A DNA stretch of 64,000 nucleotides, taken from assembly GCA_963556195.1 (NCBI GenBank), contig OY744533.1, positions 47,432,749 to 47,496,748 of the forward strand. The letters run 5' to 3'. Below, piece after piece: positions 1 to 10,960 of this stretch. Each line of letters starts with the position of its first letter. Position 1 is the stretch's first letter. Made by a program: the position numbers and the translations under genes. This DNA is from Sepiola atlantica. Its lineage: Eukaryota > Mollusca > Cephalopoda > Sepiida > Sepiolidae. The notes beneath the pieces are model-generated. The model did not search any database. It was not told the origin of the DNA and saw only the letters and a list, made by a program, of their open reading frames with translations.

Positions 1-9
1 TATCCATCC

Positions 10-49
10 GAACAGATACTACACTTTGATCTTGGCCAAAAGGCCGAGA
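10..49 (-). repeat. U2 snRNA 5'-end fragment
   Basis: Read on the minus strand this matches the conserved 5' part of U2 snRNA: TCTCGGCCTTTTGGC, then AAGATCAAAGTGTAG, then TATCTGTTC. The match stops exactly after GTTC, and the next bases (GGATGGATA) are not U2. The remaining U2 domains (stem-loop IIa, Sm site, 3' stem-loops) are absent, so this is a retroposed head and not a functional gene. The body runs off the window edge. Three other copies (about 22.8, 24.6 and 46.0 kb) break at the same base. Confidence 0.8.
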
Positions 50-439
50 TACTTGGACCATTCTATATGGTATGCGATTTGTCTGACAGAGCCACCGACG
101 GTAAAAGTCTTTGATAGATATGCAAGATCGCATCTAAGCAGGAACCTCACCCTTAATTTTAGTCCGTTTTATCTTACAGACGATTTGGCGCCAATAACGG
201 AATCGCCTTTCTTAAAATGGCCGCTCATTCGCTGTCCGGTGGTCGAGAGTGTTTTAACCGATAAAGGTCAAGGGGAAAAGTTACTTTGGTGACCAAAATG
301 GCTTGATTAATTGAGCAGTAACCTGTCAAAGATTCAATAAAATACGAAGATGTTCTATAATGATGTGCAACGAGGTTCATAAATTGAAAGGCGAAAGACA
401 TTTTTATATCTTACAAGCATTTACTTATGTTTCGGAATG

Positions 440-585
440 TTTTAGATGAGGATTGATAACTTTGTTTATTCTGATCATTCGGACTACTGTTCTCATCTTG
501 GATGTTATTCTCACAACATTTCGCTCGATATACACTCCGACCTTCTTGCGTCTTGTCGAACTCGAGAATCTTCAAAGATTTAATT
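440..585 (-). repeat. SINE-A body fragment
   Basis: Minus-strand fragment of the commonest SINE in the window (SINE-A). Shared landmarks are GAGTTCGACAAGACGC, CCGAAACGTTGTG, a segment about being 'CAAGATGAGAACAGTAGTC' and the tail CAAATTATCAATCCTCATC. The tRNA-like head is missing here. Better copies lie at 7.1, 14.6, 37.1 and 41.3 kb. Confidence 0.7.
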
Positions 586-753
586 ATAATAATACAAAAA
601 CATCAGTGATAATATGAATATAGACATAGAATATAAAATATAGATTCAGGTAAGTGATGCTAAGACATACCCTGTACATGCGTTAATTAAAACACAAAGA
701 AAAAAAGTTGATGTTGAGAAGAAGCCCATAGCATCGTTTTTTGTTATTCCTTT

Positions 754-957
754 GTGTATCTAAAACTAAACGAAACTTCTATGACCAATTTTTTCTCTCC
801 AAAAGCTACCCGTCTACGGAATACAATACCACGGGGCTGCTTCCAAGCTGACTACAACATAGTCGTTTCAAGTCCAATGTTAACAAATTCTTGTTTAGCT
901 GCCCTCTTAAATAATTATATTCTGCCCACTTTCAACCATCGTTACCAATCCTTATAG
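754..957 (+). pseudogene. LINE ORF2 C-terminal fragment (jockey-like)
   Basis: The 67-residue frame carries FFSPKATRLRNTIPRGCFQADYN, the tail found at the very end of many jockey/I/R1-type LINE reverse-transcriptase proteins (family pattern F.P....LWN.LP..CF...YN). It closely resembles the end of the fragment at 57.1-57.5 kb, and related pieces lie at 39.0, 42.0, 50.6 and 61.6 kb. No RT or endonuclease domain remains. It is a dead-on-arrival LINE remnant; the family placement is inferred from motif memory and not from a search. Confidence 0.6.
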
Positions 958-960
958 TGT

Positions 961-1657
961 AGTCTCACCGTTTACTTGAGAAACTCATTAGTCCTTATCC
1001 TCGATTGGCATTTGGCTCCTGATAAGTGGTGAATCGTTAGTATATATAAAAATAGCATTTGTAATATCTAAACTATTTTATAAAGACGTATTACACAGTT
1101 CCGGGCAACGTCGGGTAAATAAGCTAGTGAATGCTATTGTTTTTATACCTAACATAGAGCGGTTAACTTCATTATACTTATTTAGCCTTTTTTAAGCAGA
1201 TCAATGAAACAGTTTTAGTTACATTTTTATGTAGGTAAATACAAAAACTAATATTAAAAGACACTCGAACAAAATAATTTCATTTTTCCTTTCATAAACT
1301 AATCGCTGTGACAAACTGAAGTTTGACGGACGGATCCACTTATGGAGAAACATAGACGCATCTAGTAAATATAATGTTTTGCACAAGAAAAAAAATTACA
1401 AACACGCTGAAGGACGACCCCATACATTATTGGAGATAACAGTTCATGAAAAAGAATGAACTATTTTATTGTGTATAATTCCCATTAGTGGTAAATTAAT
1501 AGATACTATCAGCCAACCTAGAAGACCCATGGGAAATAACGTTTCACAAAGTAATTATTCATTCCTCATTATATACTAGTAAGAAGGGGTGGCGTCACCT
1601 ACCCCCGGGGATCAGAAAAGAAATTGTTTCAGCTGCCTTATTAAGGTTTCCTTAATA
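961..1657. other. Non-coding stretch ending a Helitron-like element
   Basis: AT-rich sequence without a recognisable gene. It contains the Helitron-type 3' end annotated separately and otherwise no structure I can support. Confidence 0.4.
1090..1127 (+). mobile_element. Helitron-like 3' terminus
   Basis: The sequence CCGGGCAACGTCGGGT, then a short spacer and CTAG followed by T, is the classic Helitron 3' end: a short GC hairpin about 10 nt before CTRR, inserted before T. The matching 5' TC end could not be located, so the element's extent and any Rep/helicase coding capacity are unknown. It is probably a non-autonomous or truncated copy. Confidence 0.6.
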
Positions 1658-1770
1658 GGTACTACTCCAGGATTTGCGCCTAATTTCCGTGACTGCTCGG
1701 CAGCAGCGAGCCGACAGCTCGCGGAAGCGTCCGAGACCTGCCGAGTCGAAAACGAGGCTGTAAACAAAAC
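1658..1770 (+). repeat. Merlin left terminal inverted repeat
   Basis: It begins GGTACTACTCCAGGATTTG, is GC-rich in the middle (GGCAGCAGCGAGCCGACAG) and ends AACGAGGCTG followed by TAAACAAAAC. It pairs nearly base for base with 2,808-2,941. Confidence 0.85.
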
Positions 1771-1871
1771 TGGGGAAAAAACTGACCAATCAGGATGATG
1801 CAAACCAGTTTATATCAAGCAGCCGATTAAAATTGGAAGGAGACGCTCACACAAACTGAAAAAAAGGAATT

Positions 1872-2484
1872 TTGAGCAAATTGTGTCGAAGCCTAGAATC
1901 TCCGGTGGAGGTTATGAATTTCTGCCAGCTCTACTGCCCATCAGCATGCGCTGTACGCGATGCGGCCGACTTTGGGTTGTTGACGGCAAGACTAACAATA
2001 TCTGATAGATATGCCTGGAGATGCCCCATCCAGAAATGCAGAGCTTGGATTTCTTTGCGATCGGGGACATTTTTTGTCGCGATCAAAGTTGGAGATAGCT
2101 ACCATCCTAAAGATGATCTACCTGTGGTCCCAGGATATGGCGACAGGGAAAGAATCTACAAAAGAATGCGACGTACTGTCTCCAACAACACAAGTGGATT
2201 GGAAGAATTTTCTGCGGGAGGTATGCACCGAACATCTGGCGCGCAACCCTATACGACTCGGAGGTCCAGGGCATACGGTGGAGATCGACGAGACTCTCTT
2301 CAACCGTCGTAAACATAACGTCGGCCGTGTTCTCCAGCCGCTTGTCTGGGTCTTCGGGGGGGGGGGGGGATACGACCCTGCAGAGAAAGGTTAGGGTTTC
2401 CTGGTGACAGTGACAAACAGAAATGCCGACACCCTAACCCTTCCAATAATCAGGCAATACGTCGTCCCTGGGACCACGGTAAGC
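1872..2484 (+). pseudogene. Merlin transposase (DDE, ISXO2/IS1016-like), frameshifted
   Basis: The first frame (1,872 to about 2,070) carries a zinc-binding-like N-terminus ending RYAWRCPIQKCRAWISLRSG, like the WRC....C...SIR.G segment of Merlin transposases. After a frameshift near 2,070 the protein continues in another frame with a helical segment, LREVCTEHL, then GGPGHTVEIDETLFNRRK and LVWVFGG. The EIDE.LF..RK motif contains the first catalytic Asp of the DDE fold. After a run of 13 G (another probable frameshift) a third segment reads FLVTVTNRNADTLTLPII followed by VVPGTT, the expected next block of the family. The rest, including the last two catalytic acids, is missing. It lies between the two long inverted repeats. 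The protein cannot be functional. Confidence 0.75.
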
Positions 2485-2807
2485 CCCCCCCCCACAAAAA
2501 AAAACAAGCACTACCTCTCCGGTAAAAGATACAGAATTCCCCCCACCCCCATAAAAAATCTATAAAAAAGCAAAAAGACTTGCCTAATTGAAAAAAACAA
2601 AAAGACTTGCTTAATTGAAAAAAAGGTTTTTAAAAAAATGGTTCAAAAATTTAAAAAATAAAAATTTATTTATTTCAGCTATGGGTTTGTTCATTTCTTT
2701 CATTTTTTTTATGAAAAATATATGCATTTCTTTTTCTTTCCGTATATTCATCGTCTTATATTGTTGTCGTCTGCCAACCTTCCATTTTTTTTTCACGATT
2801 TTTTGGG

Positions 2808-2941
2808 TTTTGTTTATACAGCCTCGTTTTCGTCTCGACAGCCTCGTTTTCGACTCGGCAGGTCTCGGACGCTTCCGCGACCTGTCGGCTCGCTGCTGCC
2901 GAGCAATCACGGAAAGTAGGCGCAAATCCTGAAGTAGTACC
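2808..2941 (-). repeat. Merlin right terminal inverted repeat
   Basis: It is the reverse complement of the left repeat with few substitutions. It differs by a local duplication of a 20 bp segment containing CCTCGTTTTCG, which makes it longer than the left end. Confidence 0.85.
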
Positions 2942-3039
2942 ACATAATATCATTTATCCTTTTGCTTCAAAATATATACAGTCACCTTAACTAATCGCTG
3001 TATATCATGTCTGATGATAACTGTCTTTCAATTCGATTT

Positions 3040-3195
3040 CTCCAGACGGATCTCATCTTGGAGAATTTCTTCCAGCTGCCAAGTGGGATTTCTATCTGAT
3101 TAAAGTTCCCCTTGATGGTGTCCTTGCACCTCAACTTGTGTCGATAATACGGCTGACGCCTGCTTCCCGTTGGAAAAGTGTAGCCGTTTGGTCAG
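3040..3195 (-). pseudogene. LINE C-terminal fragment
   Basis: The minus strand reads RRQPYYRHKLRCKDTIKGN, then IPLGSWKKFSKMRSVWR. This matches the LINE C-terminal pattern R..R.KD.LK..L.......WE..A.DR..WR seen in CR1/RTE/L2-like elements. Only about 50 residues survive, next to the dispersed repeat at 3.3 kb. Confidence 0.55.
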
Positions 3196-3284
3196 GTAGT
3201 TCTTGTCAAGTATGCTTACATACTGTTCAAGTAATAGATTAGGTTGAATTAGTAGATCGTAGATACTTTCCAAGTTAGCCTTTC

Positions 3285-3975
3285 TACAATCTCTCTATAT
3301 ATAACACAAAGTTGCCTGTGTGTGTGTGTCGCGGCATCACAGTTGAACTGTTAATCTAAGAGTTAAACTAACTGCAGATTTGAACCAGCACCAATGTCTT
3401 TATCGATGTCAAACGTTCTTTAAACTTTTCTAAAACTCATTATTCAAAATTGGAAGTACCTGAAAACAACATTAGAAACAAATGTTCCGACATTTTTAGT
3501 GTTCACATTTTAGCTGACCGAAGAACTCCTTTTTTACATCAAATCATCGTACGCATTTTAAGTATTGTTTATTTTGAAAAGAAAACCTTTATTATTTATA
3601 TTATTAAAAATGGATAAAACATATTTGATAAATATTCACTAATATATTTTACTTTGAAAAAAAAATGTAAAATTTCATATGTATGTTTCTTTATGCTTTT
3701 TTATTGATTTTAGATAATGGAACTATTTTAGATCAATGCGGAGAAGTAAAAATCCCTGTTACAAAATCATTTAAATAATTTAATAAGACAAAATGTTTTT
3801 GTTAAATATGCCATCGTCAGTTAGAATCTCCCACTAAAAGAAATATTTTTGCTATATCGTTCCAATTATTTCCTAGCCGATATTGATCATTATCATAATC
3901 CTGAATATTTTGTTTTAATAAAAAATGGGTGAAAGATATTTAATAGATGTTCTTAACTTCTAATTTTAATTATAT
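3285..3975 (+). repeat. Dispersed 0.7 kb repeat, copy 1 (Helitron-like 5' start)
   Basis: It begins CTCTATATATAACACAAAGTTG, then TGTGTGTGTGTCGCGGCAT and a non-coding AT-rich body. The same order of segments recurs at 39.84-40.28 kb and 60.41-61.06 kb (shared: GTCGCGGCAT, AAACTAAC, CGAT..GATATC, GACCGA, TTTAGATAATG/CAGATAATC, ATGCGGAGA). A TCTATATATAA start followed by a TG-rich stretch is typical of non-autonomous Helitrons in molluscs, but no matching CTRR end is visible, so the class is inferred. Confidence 0.6.
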
Positions 3976-6120
3976 AATTATAAGAAAAGTTGAGAAACCC
4001 GGCAGAGACGAGTATGTCAGCTTGTATATTATAATACTAAATGTGAGTTAACTAACGTTTGTTTACCTCAACCTATTTTACTATATACGTTAATAACACA
4101 AAATACATGCGTTAGAATACCTTAGTTCTGGCATTAAGTTGTTTGAAAACGACGTTTTAATTTTTGAATTAGCTATGATGTATAATTAACTGTACACGTC
4201 ACACATCTTTCTCTCTCTTAGCTACCTATGTATTTCTCGCGCGGGCTTTGTTCAGAAGTCAAATTAGTCCGAAACAACAACAATCAACAACAGTGCTTGA
4301 AACGGTGAAAGGGCGTGTTTTCTTTTGCCGAAACTGACATCTTCAATGCTTATTTCTGAAATCTCGCAACTTTTCCATCAATTGAAAGCAGGCGGTAACT
4401 TTATTCTCTAACTTGATGGATGTACTTTCGAACCATCTATCTATTTACCGTCAAAATCGCACAAATGTATACACCAATAGATAGTGTATCACAGATGATG
4501 CAGCAGCGAACGGGTCGTCTATGATCGAACTAGAAACTAACAGGATTAGAAAATCACAGAGAAAACAGTGTAACATTATTAGAGTCGAGACGCGGATTGA
4601 AAATCCGGATGTAGGCAGTCGGAGTTTAGGTCAAAATATAAAGAAAAACAGAACAAAACATATTTTAGCAAAGAAATGACAAAAGCAGAGACATTCTTTG
4701 TCCATGACGTCAGTAGAACAAAAGCACGATCGACGGTGTTTTTGCCCGAAAAACGTTGTGATTGACATGAGACCGCAGACATTAACGAAGGTATCGACGT
4801 CAGTGTAAGTAAACAAAGTTCATGTAACAGATAAACATTTTGCGTCGGGAGGTAGAAGGCGACTGGTAGACAGGCAAACCAGACAGGCAGAAGGCGACTG
4901 GTAGAGCAGTTAGACAGAATGAGGCTAGCAGACAGACGCGTCAAGATGAAAAGGAACTTAGAATAAAAGGCTTAAGTTCGTTGGTCTATTTGTAAATGTC
5001 TCCAAAAATAATAGCATTTTTTATAACGAAAACTCTATCCTGTTTACACCAAGGAAACCAACTCTTGCGCCGAGGGGGCACGAAATCGTAAGTTGGGTTA
5101 TCTCCCTTTCTTCAAGCAGTTGTATAAAACAGTCAAAGGATAAAGATTGATTCAACCCCTCCTCACCGTTTTAGGGGCGGTGGCAACGTTATAGTATCAG
5201 AGATATGCCGTCTGGAAGTTCCATCTCTGACAGGACTGCCCGTGACGGACAGGTTTGGCACTAAACGATACTAGGGCGGCAACCCAGCTAACAGGGCTCG
5301 GATGAAAATCCAGAAGTCGGCATCAGTATCCATCATCCTCTGGTCGTTCTCTGCATCTACATGTAGCAAGCAAAGACGTGTCAGGCGCAGAACCGCAAAT
5401 CAATACAGTGAAATTGGCAGCGTTACTTCTGCGCCATCTCTTTGTGTGTTCTGGACCAAACCTTCCTCGACTTCATATGTAACCGTTGAGTATTTCTGCT
5501 GCTCGCAATGTCGGCGGTAAACATCTGTACTCATGTAGGTTAACGAATAGCTGCGATCAACGATTAGGATTTAATGCAGACCAGAAAATCCTGAGGCACA
5601 ACTGAGCTCTCTGCACAAGTCCGACTCTTTTAACAAACAAACAAGTGATAACATTATAATAGAAAAGGAAAAATCGGGAGAGAAAAAGGCGCTTATGAAG
5701 GTGTAAGGAACACCTTATTTGGGGTCAAATGCGGCACGAGAATTGAGACGCAGTAAAACAAAATTACATTTCAGTTTCAGCTAGATGTTCGCATAGCAGA
5801 TGACTTAACTTATAATGCAATAGACAGAAAAAAAACGGTCGAATCATCATTTTCCATTTTCAATCTACCGATAAATCTGTCGAAGCAAAATGACATATGT
5901 ATATACAATTTTTCAGCTGACAACTTGTAAATTTATTTCTTCGATTCACCACACATTTTCTCGTCTTTCAATCTGAATATGTTATTTCCTCTCCATATTG
6001 CTATCCAATCATATTTGCTTCAGACTATGTCTGAATTGTATTATTTTGATTATTCGGACTACTGAAATATAATATCATAAAAAGCTATAATATATCATGT
6101 ATATATTTCCAGTGTTTATT
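3976..6120. other. Unclassified intergenic DNA
   Basis: No recognisable gene. Open frames at 4,579-4,944 (minus) and 5,302-5,520 (plus) have no motif I know, and their start codons lack context. The block at about 5,040-5,540 is less AT-rich than its neighbours and may be part of an unidentified repeat (segment GGCGGCAACCCAGCTAACAG). A short SINE-A scrap (GATTATTCGGACTACTG) lies at 6,048-6,064. Confidence 0.4.
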
Positions 6121-6157
6121 TCAACAGTGCTCAATACCTGAGTAGAGCAAGGTAGCA

Positions 6158-6290
6158 AGTCATGAAAATATATTTATAGCAATTAGGCTACGCAGAAGCG
6201 TCCGCGTTTCATCCCTGACGATTCTCTACGGGAATAAAACGCGGACACCTCTGTGTAGCCTAATTGCCTAAAATATATTTTAATGACTTA
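6158..6290. repeat. Fold-back element, copy 1
   Basis: The arms AATTAGGCTACGCAGAAGCG (plus) and CTCTGTGTAGCCTAATTG form an inverted repeat around a smaller inner hairpin (CCGCGTTTCATCCC and GGGAATAAAACGCGG). The whole block and its flanks (GTGCTCAATACCTGAGTAGAGC) resemble 58.54-58.74 kb. There is no coding content; it is MITE-like in form. Confidence 0.7.
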
Positions 6291-6599
6291 CTAATGACAA
6301 AATATATATTGCGTATACAGGGGAGGAAATTCACATGCGTTTGTAAAGGCAGGAGACTCTCTAATGTCCAGGAAAGCAAATAGTACTAGTAGTACAATTA
6401 TCGTTCAAAAACAATAACAACAAAAATAACGACATAAATTCATAAACGATAAATTATTACGTAATTTCAAATAGGCTTTTGTAGTTAACGCACACGATTA
6501 CAGTCCCAATGATCGTATGGTCGAACGCTGTCATAGTCAGCCACGCTGATGAGCCGCAGTAACGGCGAAACGCGTGTCCGTCGATAACTACTTAATCTG

Positions 6600-6602
<3 letters not shown>

Positions 6603-6652
<50 letters not shown>
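6603..6652. repeat. (TA)n microsatellite
   Basis: Pure TA run of about 50 bp, followed by a G run. Confidence 0.95.
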
Positions 6653-6656
<4 letters not shown>

Positions 6657-6972
6657 GGGGTACAAGAGCAGGTAAACAGTACTGCCAGATCAGTGAAATA
6701 AGTGACATATTATATTGAAGTGAAAGCGACATATTTGAAAATAAAAACTAATGTAAATTCATTTCAATTAAAATGCATGTACTTTTATTAATTTCCTTTT
6801 ATTCTTTCAGTTAAATATGCAAGTAATTCGAGTACTTGAGATATAAGGGCTTCTTATTACATATGTTTCTTATTACATGTTTATTCAATATGCGTCTGTT
6901 TGTATAATACATGCAGTGAATAATATGTACGTTTGTTTTCTTTTCATCATTGTATACCTACTTTTGCACCAC

Positions 6973-6977
<5 letters not shown>

Positions 6978-7022
<45 letters not shown>
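6978..7022. repeat. (TA)n microsatellite
   Basis: TA run preceded by CACTCTGTATATA, an arrangement seen again at 45.58 kb, which suggests a repeat tail. Confidence 0.95.
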
Positions 7023-7023
<1 letters not shown>

Positions 7024-7079
7024 TAATTTATACTAATAAGTAATAATATATCGTGATAAGTAGTAAGACTACACATAAA

Positions 7080-7425
7080 AAAACAGGAATATGTTTAAGG
7101 CTCCTAAAGTTTATATTCGAATTGTCCGGATCAAGTGCTAAGTAATATTCAGTTCTAAGTGACAGTCTCCTGGAGGTTAAAGGTTCAATCTTCAGTACGG
7201 GCGATACTAAGAATACAATTACAAATGACTTAAGACTTCTACCTGGTCAGATTAAATAAAGAGTTCCGTTCGGAATTCCATACAGATTCCCGAGTTCGAC
7301 AAAATACACCTGAAGTAGGTCGGAGATTACATCAACTGAAACGTTGTGAAAATAATATTCAAGATGAGAACAGTAGTCTGAATAATCTAAATAATCCAAA
7401 TTATCAATCCTAACCTAAAAATTCC
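7080..7425 (+). mobile_element. SINE-A, near full-length copy
   Basis: About 345 bp. Near the front it holds GGTTAAAGGTTCAATCTTCA, a tRNA-type B box (GGTTCAATC), then CAGTACGGGCGATACTA, GGATTCCCGAGTTCGACAA-type sequence and GAAACGTTGTGAAAATAA. It ends CAAATTATCAATCC. The pieces occur in the same order at 14.64, 37.05 and 41.34 kb. A tRNA-derived head with pol III B box and a fixed unrelated body is the definition of a SINE. The A box is poorly preserved here. A hammerhead-like core sits at 7,307-7,348. Confidence 0.75.
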
Positions 7426-8079
7426 AAAATATTGAAATTAATAGATAAAACCTATTATAATCGGAACAGTTTCTTTGAACCTTTTGATTTTAGAACGATG
7501 TAAGCAAGCTGAAATACCACCACTCCCAACACTGATCTGTTTCATTTTTGAACACACTGTTTGAAGATTTCAAAACGCCATCACCTGTTGGCAATCTTAT
7601 TAATTCGTTCAACACGGATTTGATATATTCTTAAACGAGCCGTGTGTGCCAGATAAGAACAAAGGATATAACATAGTTTGATTTAGGATTTAATAAACAA
7701 TGTAGCCCATGGCAGGGATAACGCTTAATAAGACAGAAACCTCACAGGTAGCAAATATACAGAAACAGAGCACCAAATGAGGTAATTAAATGAAGAATTC
7801 CAAGGTATATGAGTGTATGTTTCCGGAGAGTACATGATTAGAATAAATGGATAAGCTTGGGTACTAAAATGCAACAGAATAATAAAGTTAATTCACAGAA
7901 GGAATGCGATAAAAATAATAAACAAGCCTGCATTCGGCTCCTTAAATCATTTTAAAAAGCTAGTTGGACAATAATTAAGCCATAGCACTCATAGAGATAC
8001 CTGAAAGAAATCTGAGCCGAATAAGATCATTAGTTTAGAAATTACAGTTATTTAAGGCAAACAACTGATGTATTTTTTT
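7426..8079. other. Unclassified AT-rich spacer
   Basis: No gene or clear repeat recognised. Confidence 0.4.
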
Positions 8080-9010
8080 CATAAACTGTGCTATGCTGAC
8101 TTTAAACGTGATCGTACAGACACAAATGATGCTGAACACTCAGGTCGCCCAAATTTAGCAATTGTCCCGGAAAAGATAAATAAAAGTCCCGAAACTTGTT
8201 TTGATCGATCGTAAATTGAAGTTTCGTATGGTAGAAGACGAGATGAAAATATCTGTAGGCAGTGTATTCTATCATTTTGCTTGAATATTTGTTCATAAGA
8301 AAGCTGTGTTCAAATTGGAGGCCGCATTTGCTCACAGTCGATAAAAAACAACAACGCGTCGACGAGTAAGAGCGTTGTTTCCAACTGTTTCAACGCAACA
8401 AAAGGATGTTTTTTTCGTCAATGTGTGTCAATAGATGAAACATGTATCCACGACTTCACACTGGAGTCAAATCGGCAGTCAACTGAGTGAGCAACAAAAA
8501 GTGAAAGATGTGCAGAGCGACCAAAGACGCAAATATCAGCAGCCAAAGTTTTGCCATCCGTATTTTAGGGATGCGCAAGGTATTTTGTTTATTGGTTGTC
8601 TTGAGATAGGAAGATCCACCATTAGCAGATATTATATCACATTATTGGTATGTTTGAGGAAAGAAATCGACGATAAAATAACCACAAACGAAGAAGAAAG
8701 AATGCTCTTTCACCAAGACAATATATTGTGTCACAAGTCGATCGTACAGATAAAACAAATACACGAACTGCACTTCGAATTACTTCCGTAACCACCCTAT
8801 TCTCTAGATCTGCTCCCTAACAACTGCTGGCTGTTTGCACACCTACAAAAGCACTCTTCGTAGAAAGAGATTTGGCTCCAATGAGAATGTGATATAAAAA
8901 ATTGAGGCGTATTTTGAAGCACAATGCACATCGTTTACAAAATGAGTATGGAATTGTTACAGAAACGTTGGAATCAGAGTATCTTCGTAGAAAGATACTA
9001 TGTTGATGAA
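8080..9010 (+). pseudogene. mariner transposase, heavily degraded
   Basis: Pieces of a mariner transposase appear in order across several frames. They are ADFKRDRTDTNDAEHSGRPN (the usual C..DFK.G....D..R.GRP region), KLKFRMVEDEMKISVGSV, VSIDETCIHDF (first catalytic Asp in the DETW-type motif), MLFHQDNILCHKS (second Asp) and HELHFELLP followed by PPYSLDLLPNNCWLFAHLQK (the PPYSPDLAPSD block carrying the third Asp). The longest open segment is 118 residues (8,435-8,791). Frameshifts and stops are frequent, and terminal inverted repeats were not identified. The family normally encodes about 345 residues, and the span fits a complete but dead copy. Confidence 0.8.
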
Positions 9011-10020
9011 TAAGTAAAATTTTGCCTAAAAGTTGTTGTTTTATTAGTTAAGCCTGACACTTATTTAGTGATGTGTTACACAGTTCTAAAACTCGTGTCT
9101 TCTTCCTCATTGCGAACATTCTATAAACACGAGAACTTATAACTGTTCTAAACAAACAATTTACTCAAAATACCTTTTAGATCACTGACAAATTATAAAT
9201 ATGTTTTGTTTGTTTACTAAGTTTCATTCTCTTTCATTCACAACACTTTTTTGATGAATTTAGCATTTGCTAGATGGTGACCCTTTCATTCATAACATTC
9301 ACGTTTCGATCCAGTTTTCTCATTGGCTACTTATAACATAATTTTAATTGCCAACGTGGGGTTTGATACATTTCAAAAGACCCGACTGCCGTCTATCTCC
9401 TACTAGGAGATTCTTCTAGCCAAGCTAGTATCCACGCTACAGGTTTGCTAGTATATATTTTTATTACGAAAATTAATTTAATTCATTAAAGCGAAGCGGA
9501 TAGTTAGTGTCTGCTTGATATAACTTTTTGCCGAAAGCAATGTCTATAAAAACATTTTAAAATATCTCAAACATTAATAAACTATTTTATTTTAATTCCT
9601 TACTTGATTTTTATTTTTTTACTTTGAAAAAGTTTATTTCTATTGAGTTACTTGTTTAAAAAAAAGGATATTTTGTAGATCCCCGCCAAAAAATGCTCTC
9701 GTCACTAAACACAGATAAAATACGAGGTATAGATGAAAACGTATTATTACTTACGTAAGAGTATGGATTCGATTCATATCATTCAGTATTTGCATAAAAT
9801 ACTTTTCCTCTATATGTCTCCTTTCATATAAACTCACACGAATAGCTGTACACTATCCCGCGATGCGTTCCACAATGGCGTTTATTCTAGATCTTGTACT
9901 ACGGGAAATAGATATTTTATCGATCTTAACGTAGATACTTGGACCCTGACCATAACCTAGCAAGACTCGTGTTTAGACAAGACTCACAGATATGATTCAT
10001 GGACGTGTGCGCGCACTGCG
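9011..10020. other. Unclassified AT-rich spacer
   Basis: No coding or RNA feature recognised. Short direct repeats of GCTAGTAT occur at 9,425-9,455. Confidence 0.4.
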
Positions 10021-10024
10021 CATT

Positions 10025-10135
10025 TGTCCGAAAATACATTCCAGAGTTCGACATAAGGATTCCAAAGTTCGAAAACATGCACATGAAGCAGGTTACATCG
10101 GCTGAAACGTTGTGAAAATAATAACTAATGTGAGA
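10025..10135 (+). repeat. SINE-A fragment
   Basis: It contains AGAGTTCGACATAAGGATTC, CAGGTTACATCGGC and TGAAACGTTGTGAAAATAA, the SINE-A body without head or tail. Confidence 0.65.
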
Positions 10136-10490
10136 ATAATAATTCTAAATAATAATCTATAGAATTCACGTAAAATGCTGAACGTTTCAAGCACCGAGTG
10201 AATCGCGACGAGGATCATTAGATTATTGCTCAGCCGAACATTCTGATTAGGAACATTACATAGAAACGTTACAAAAATAGAGGATACATTACATTGTCGC
10301 CGTGCTAAAGACTGATATGTTATTGGCTTGATGAGATGATTTTTGTTTATTTTTAAATTGCGAATACACTCAGGGAATTTGGTGTCAGAGTAAAGCAGGT
10401 TTACCGTGTAAATGTTATCACGTGTCAATGAAGGTTTTTTTCCGATTTTTTTGTTAATCTTTCTTTTTAAATCCTTGTTTTATTTAATTA

Positions 10491-10960
10491 CTAGAAGAAT
10501 ACCCGTCCCAGGACGAGTAAAGTTAATTCCCCGAACAGAATAGTTTTTCACCACTTTTATGTCCTTTTACGGAGGTTAAAATCAAGATATATTTATACTA
10601 AACGTTATGTATACATTCTTTATTCCATTTTTGGGCAAAATCCATTACATAATTTTGATTCTAAGAAAATGATACAATTTAAGGCTCAAGCTTAAGGGGT
10701 CTAAAGAAAAAGCTGAAATTCAGGGAATCTTGTGTAATTTGTGTCTGATGACTCCGGATCAAATTTAATACAAACCTGAACTATTAATATTTTCAAATGG
10801 AAGGTTGTGCCTGTATTATTTCCTGTGTACACCCTTTTACAATACTGCAGAAAAACTGAAATTTGGGGAATAATTATTAATTGACGTCTAATACGTATTG
10901 TTAAAATATCACAAAAATTGGAGGTATATGACTTTTCACAAAAGGCTTCCATCCCGTTTT
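10491..10960 (-). mobile_element. Helitron-like element end, copy 1
   Basis: On the minus strand the end reads TTTACTCGTCCTGGGACGGG, then TATTCTTCTAG, with T as the next base: a GC hairpin about 10 nt before CTAG|T, the Helitron 3' rule. About 450 bp of the adjacent sequence is shared with 29.94-30.31 kb (opposite strand) and 57.63-58.10 kb. There is no protein similarity. The 5' end is not defined. Confidence 0.6.

Larger units (their letters stand above)
1658..2941 (+). mobile_element. Merlin-type DNA transposon, degraded
   Basis: Two long inverted repeats (1,658-1,770 and 2,808-2,941) flank a decayed transposase of IS1016/ISXO2 type, which is the composition of the Merlin superfamily. The outer ends read GGTACTACT on both strands. 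The coding part is interrupted after about 2,484 and replaced by low-complexity A/C/T-rich sequence, so the copy is non-autonomous. I could not find a convincing target-site duplication outside the ends. Confidence 0.7.

Noticed and set aside
10..49. Functional U2 snRNA gene
   Set aside because: Only the first 40 or so nucleotides are present in all four copies, without Sm site or 3' stem-loops.
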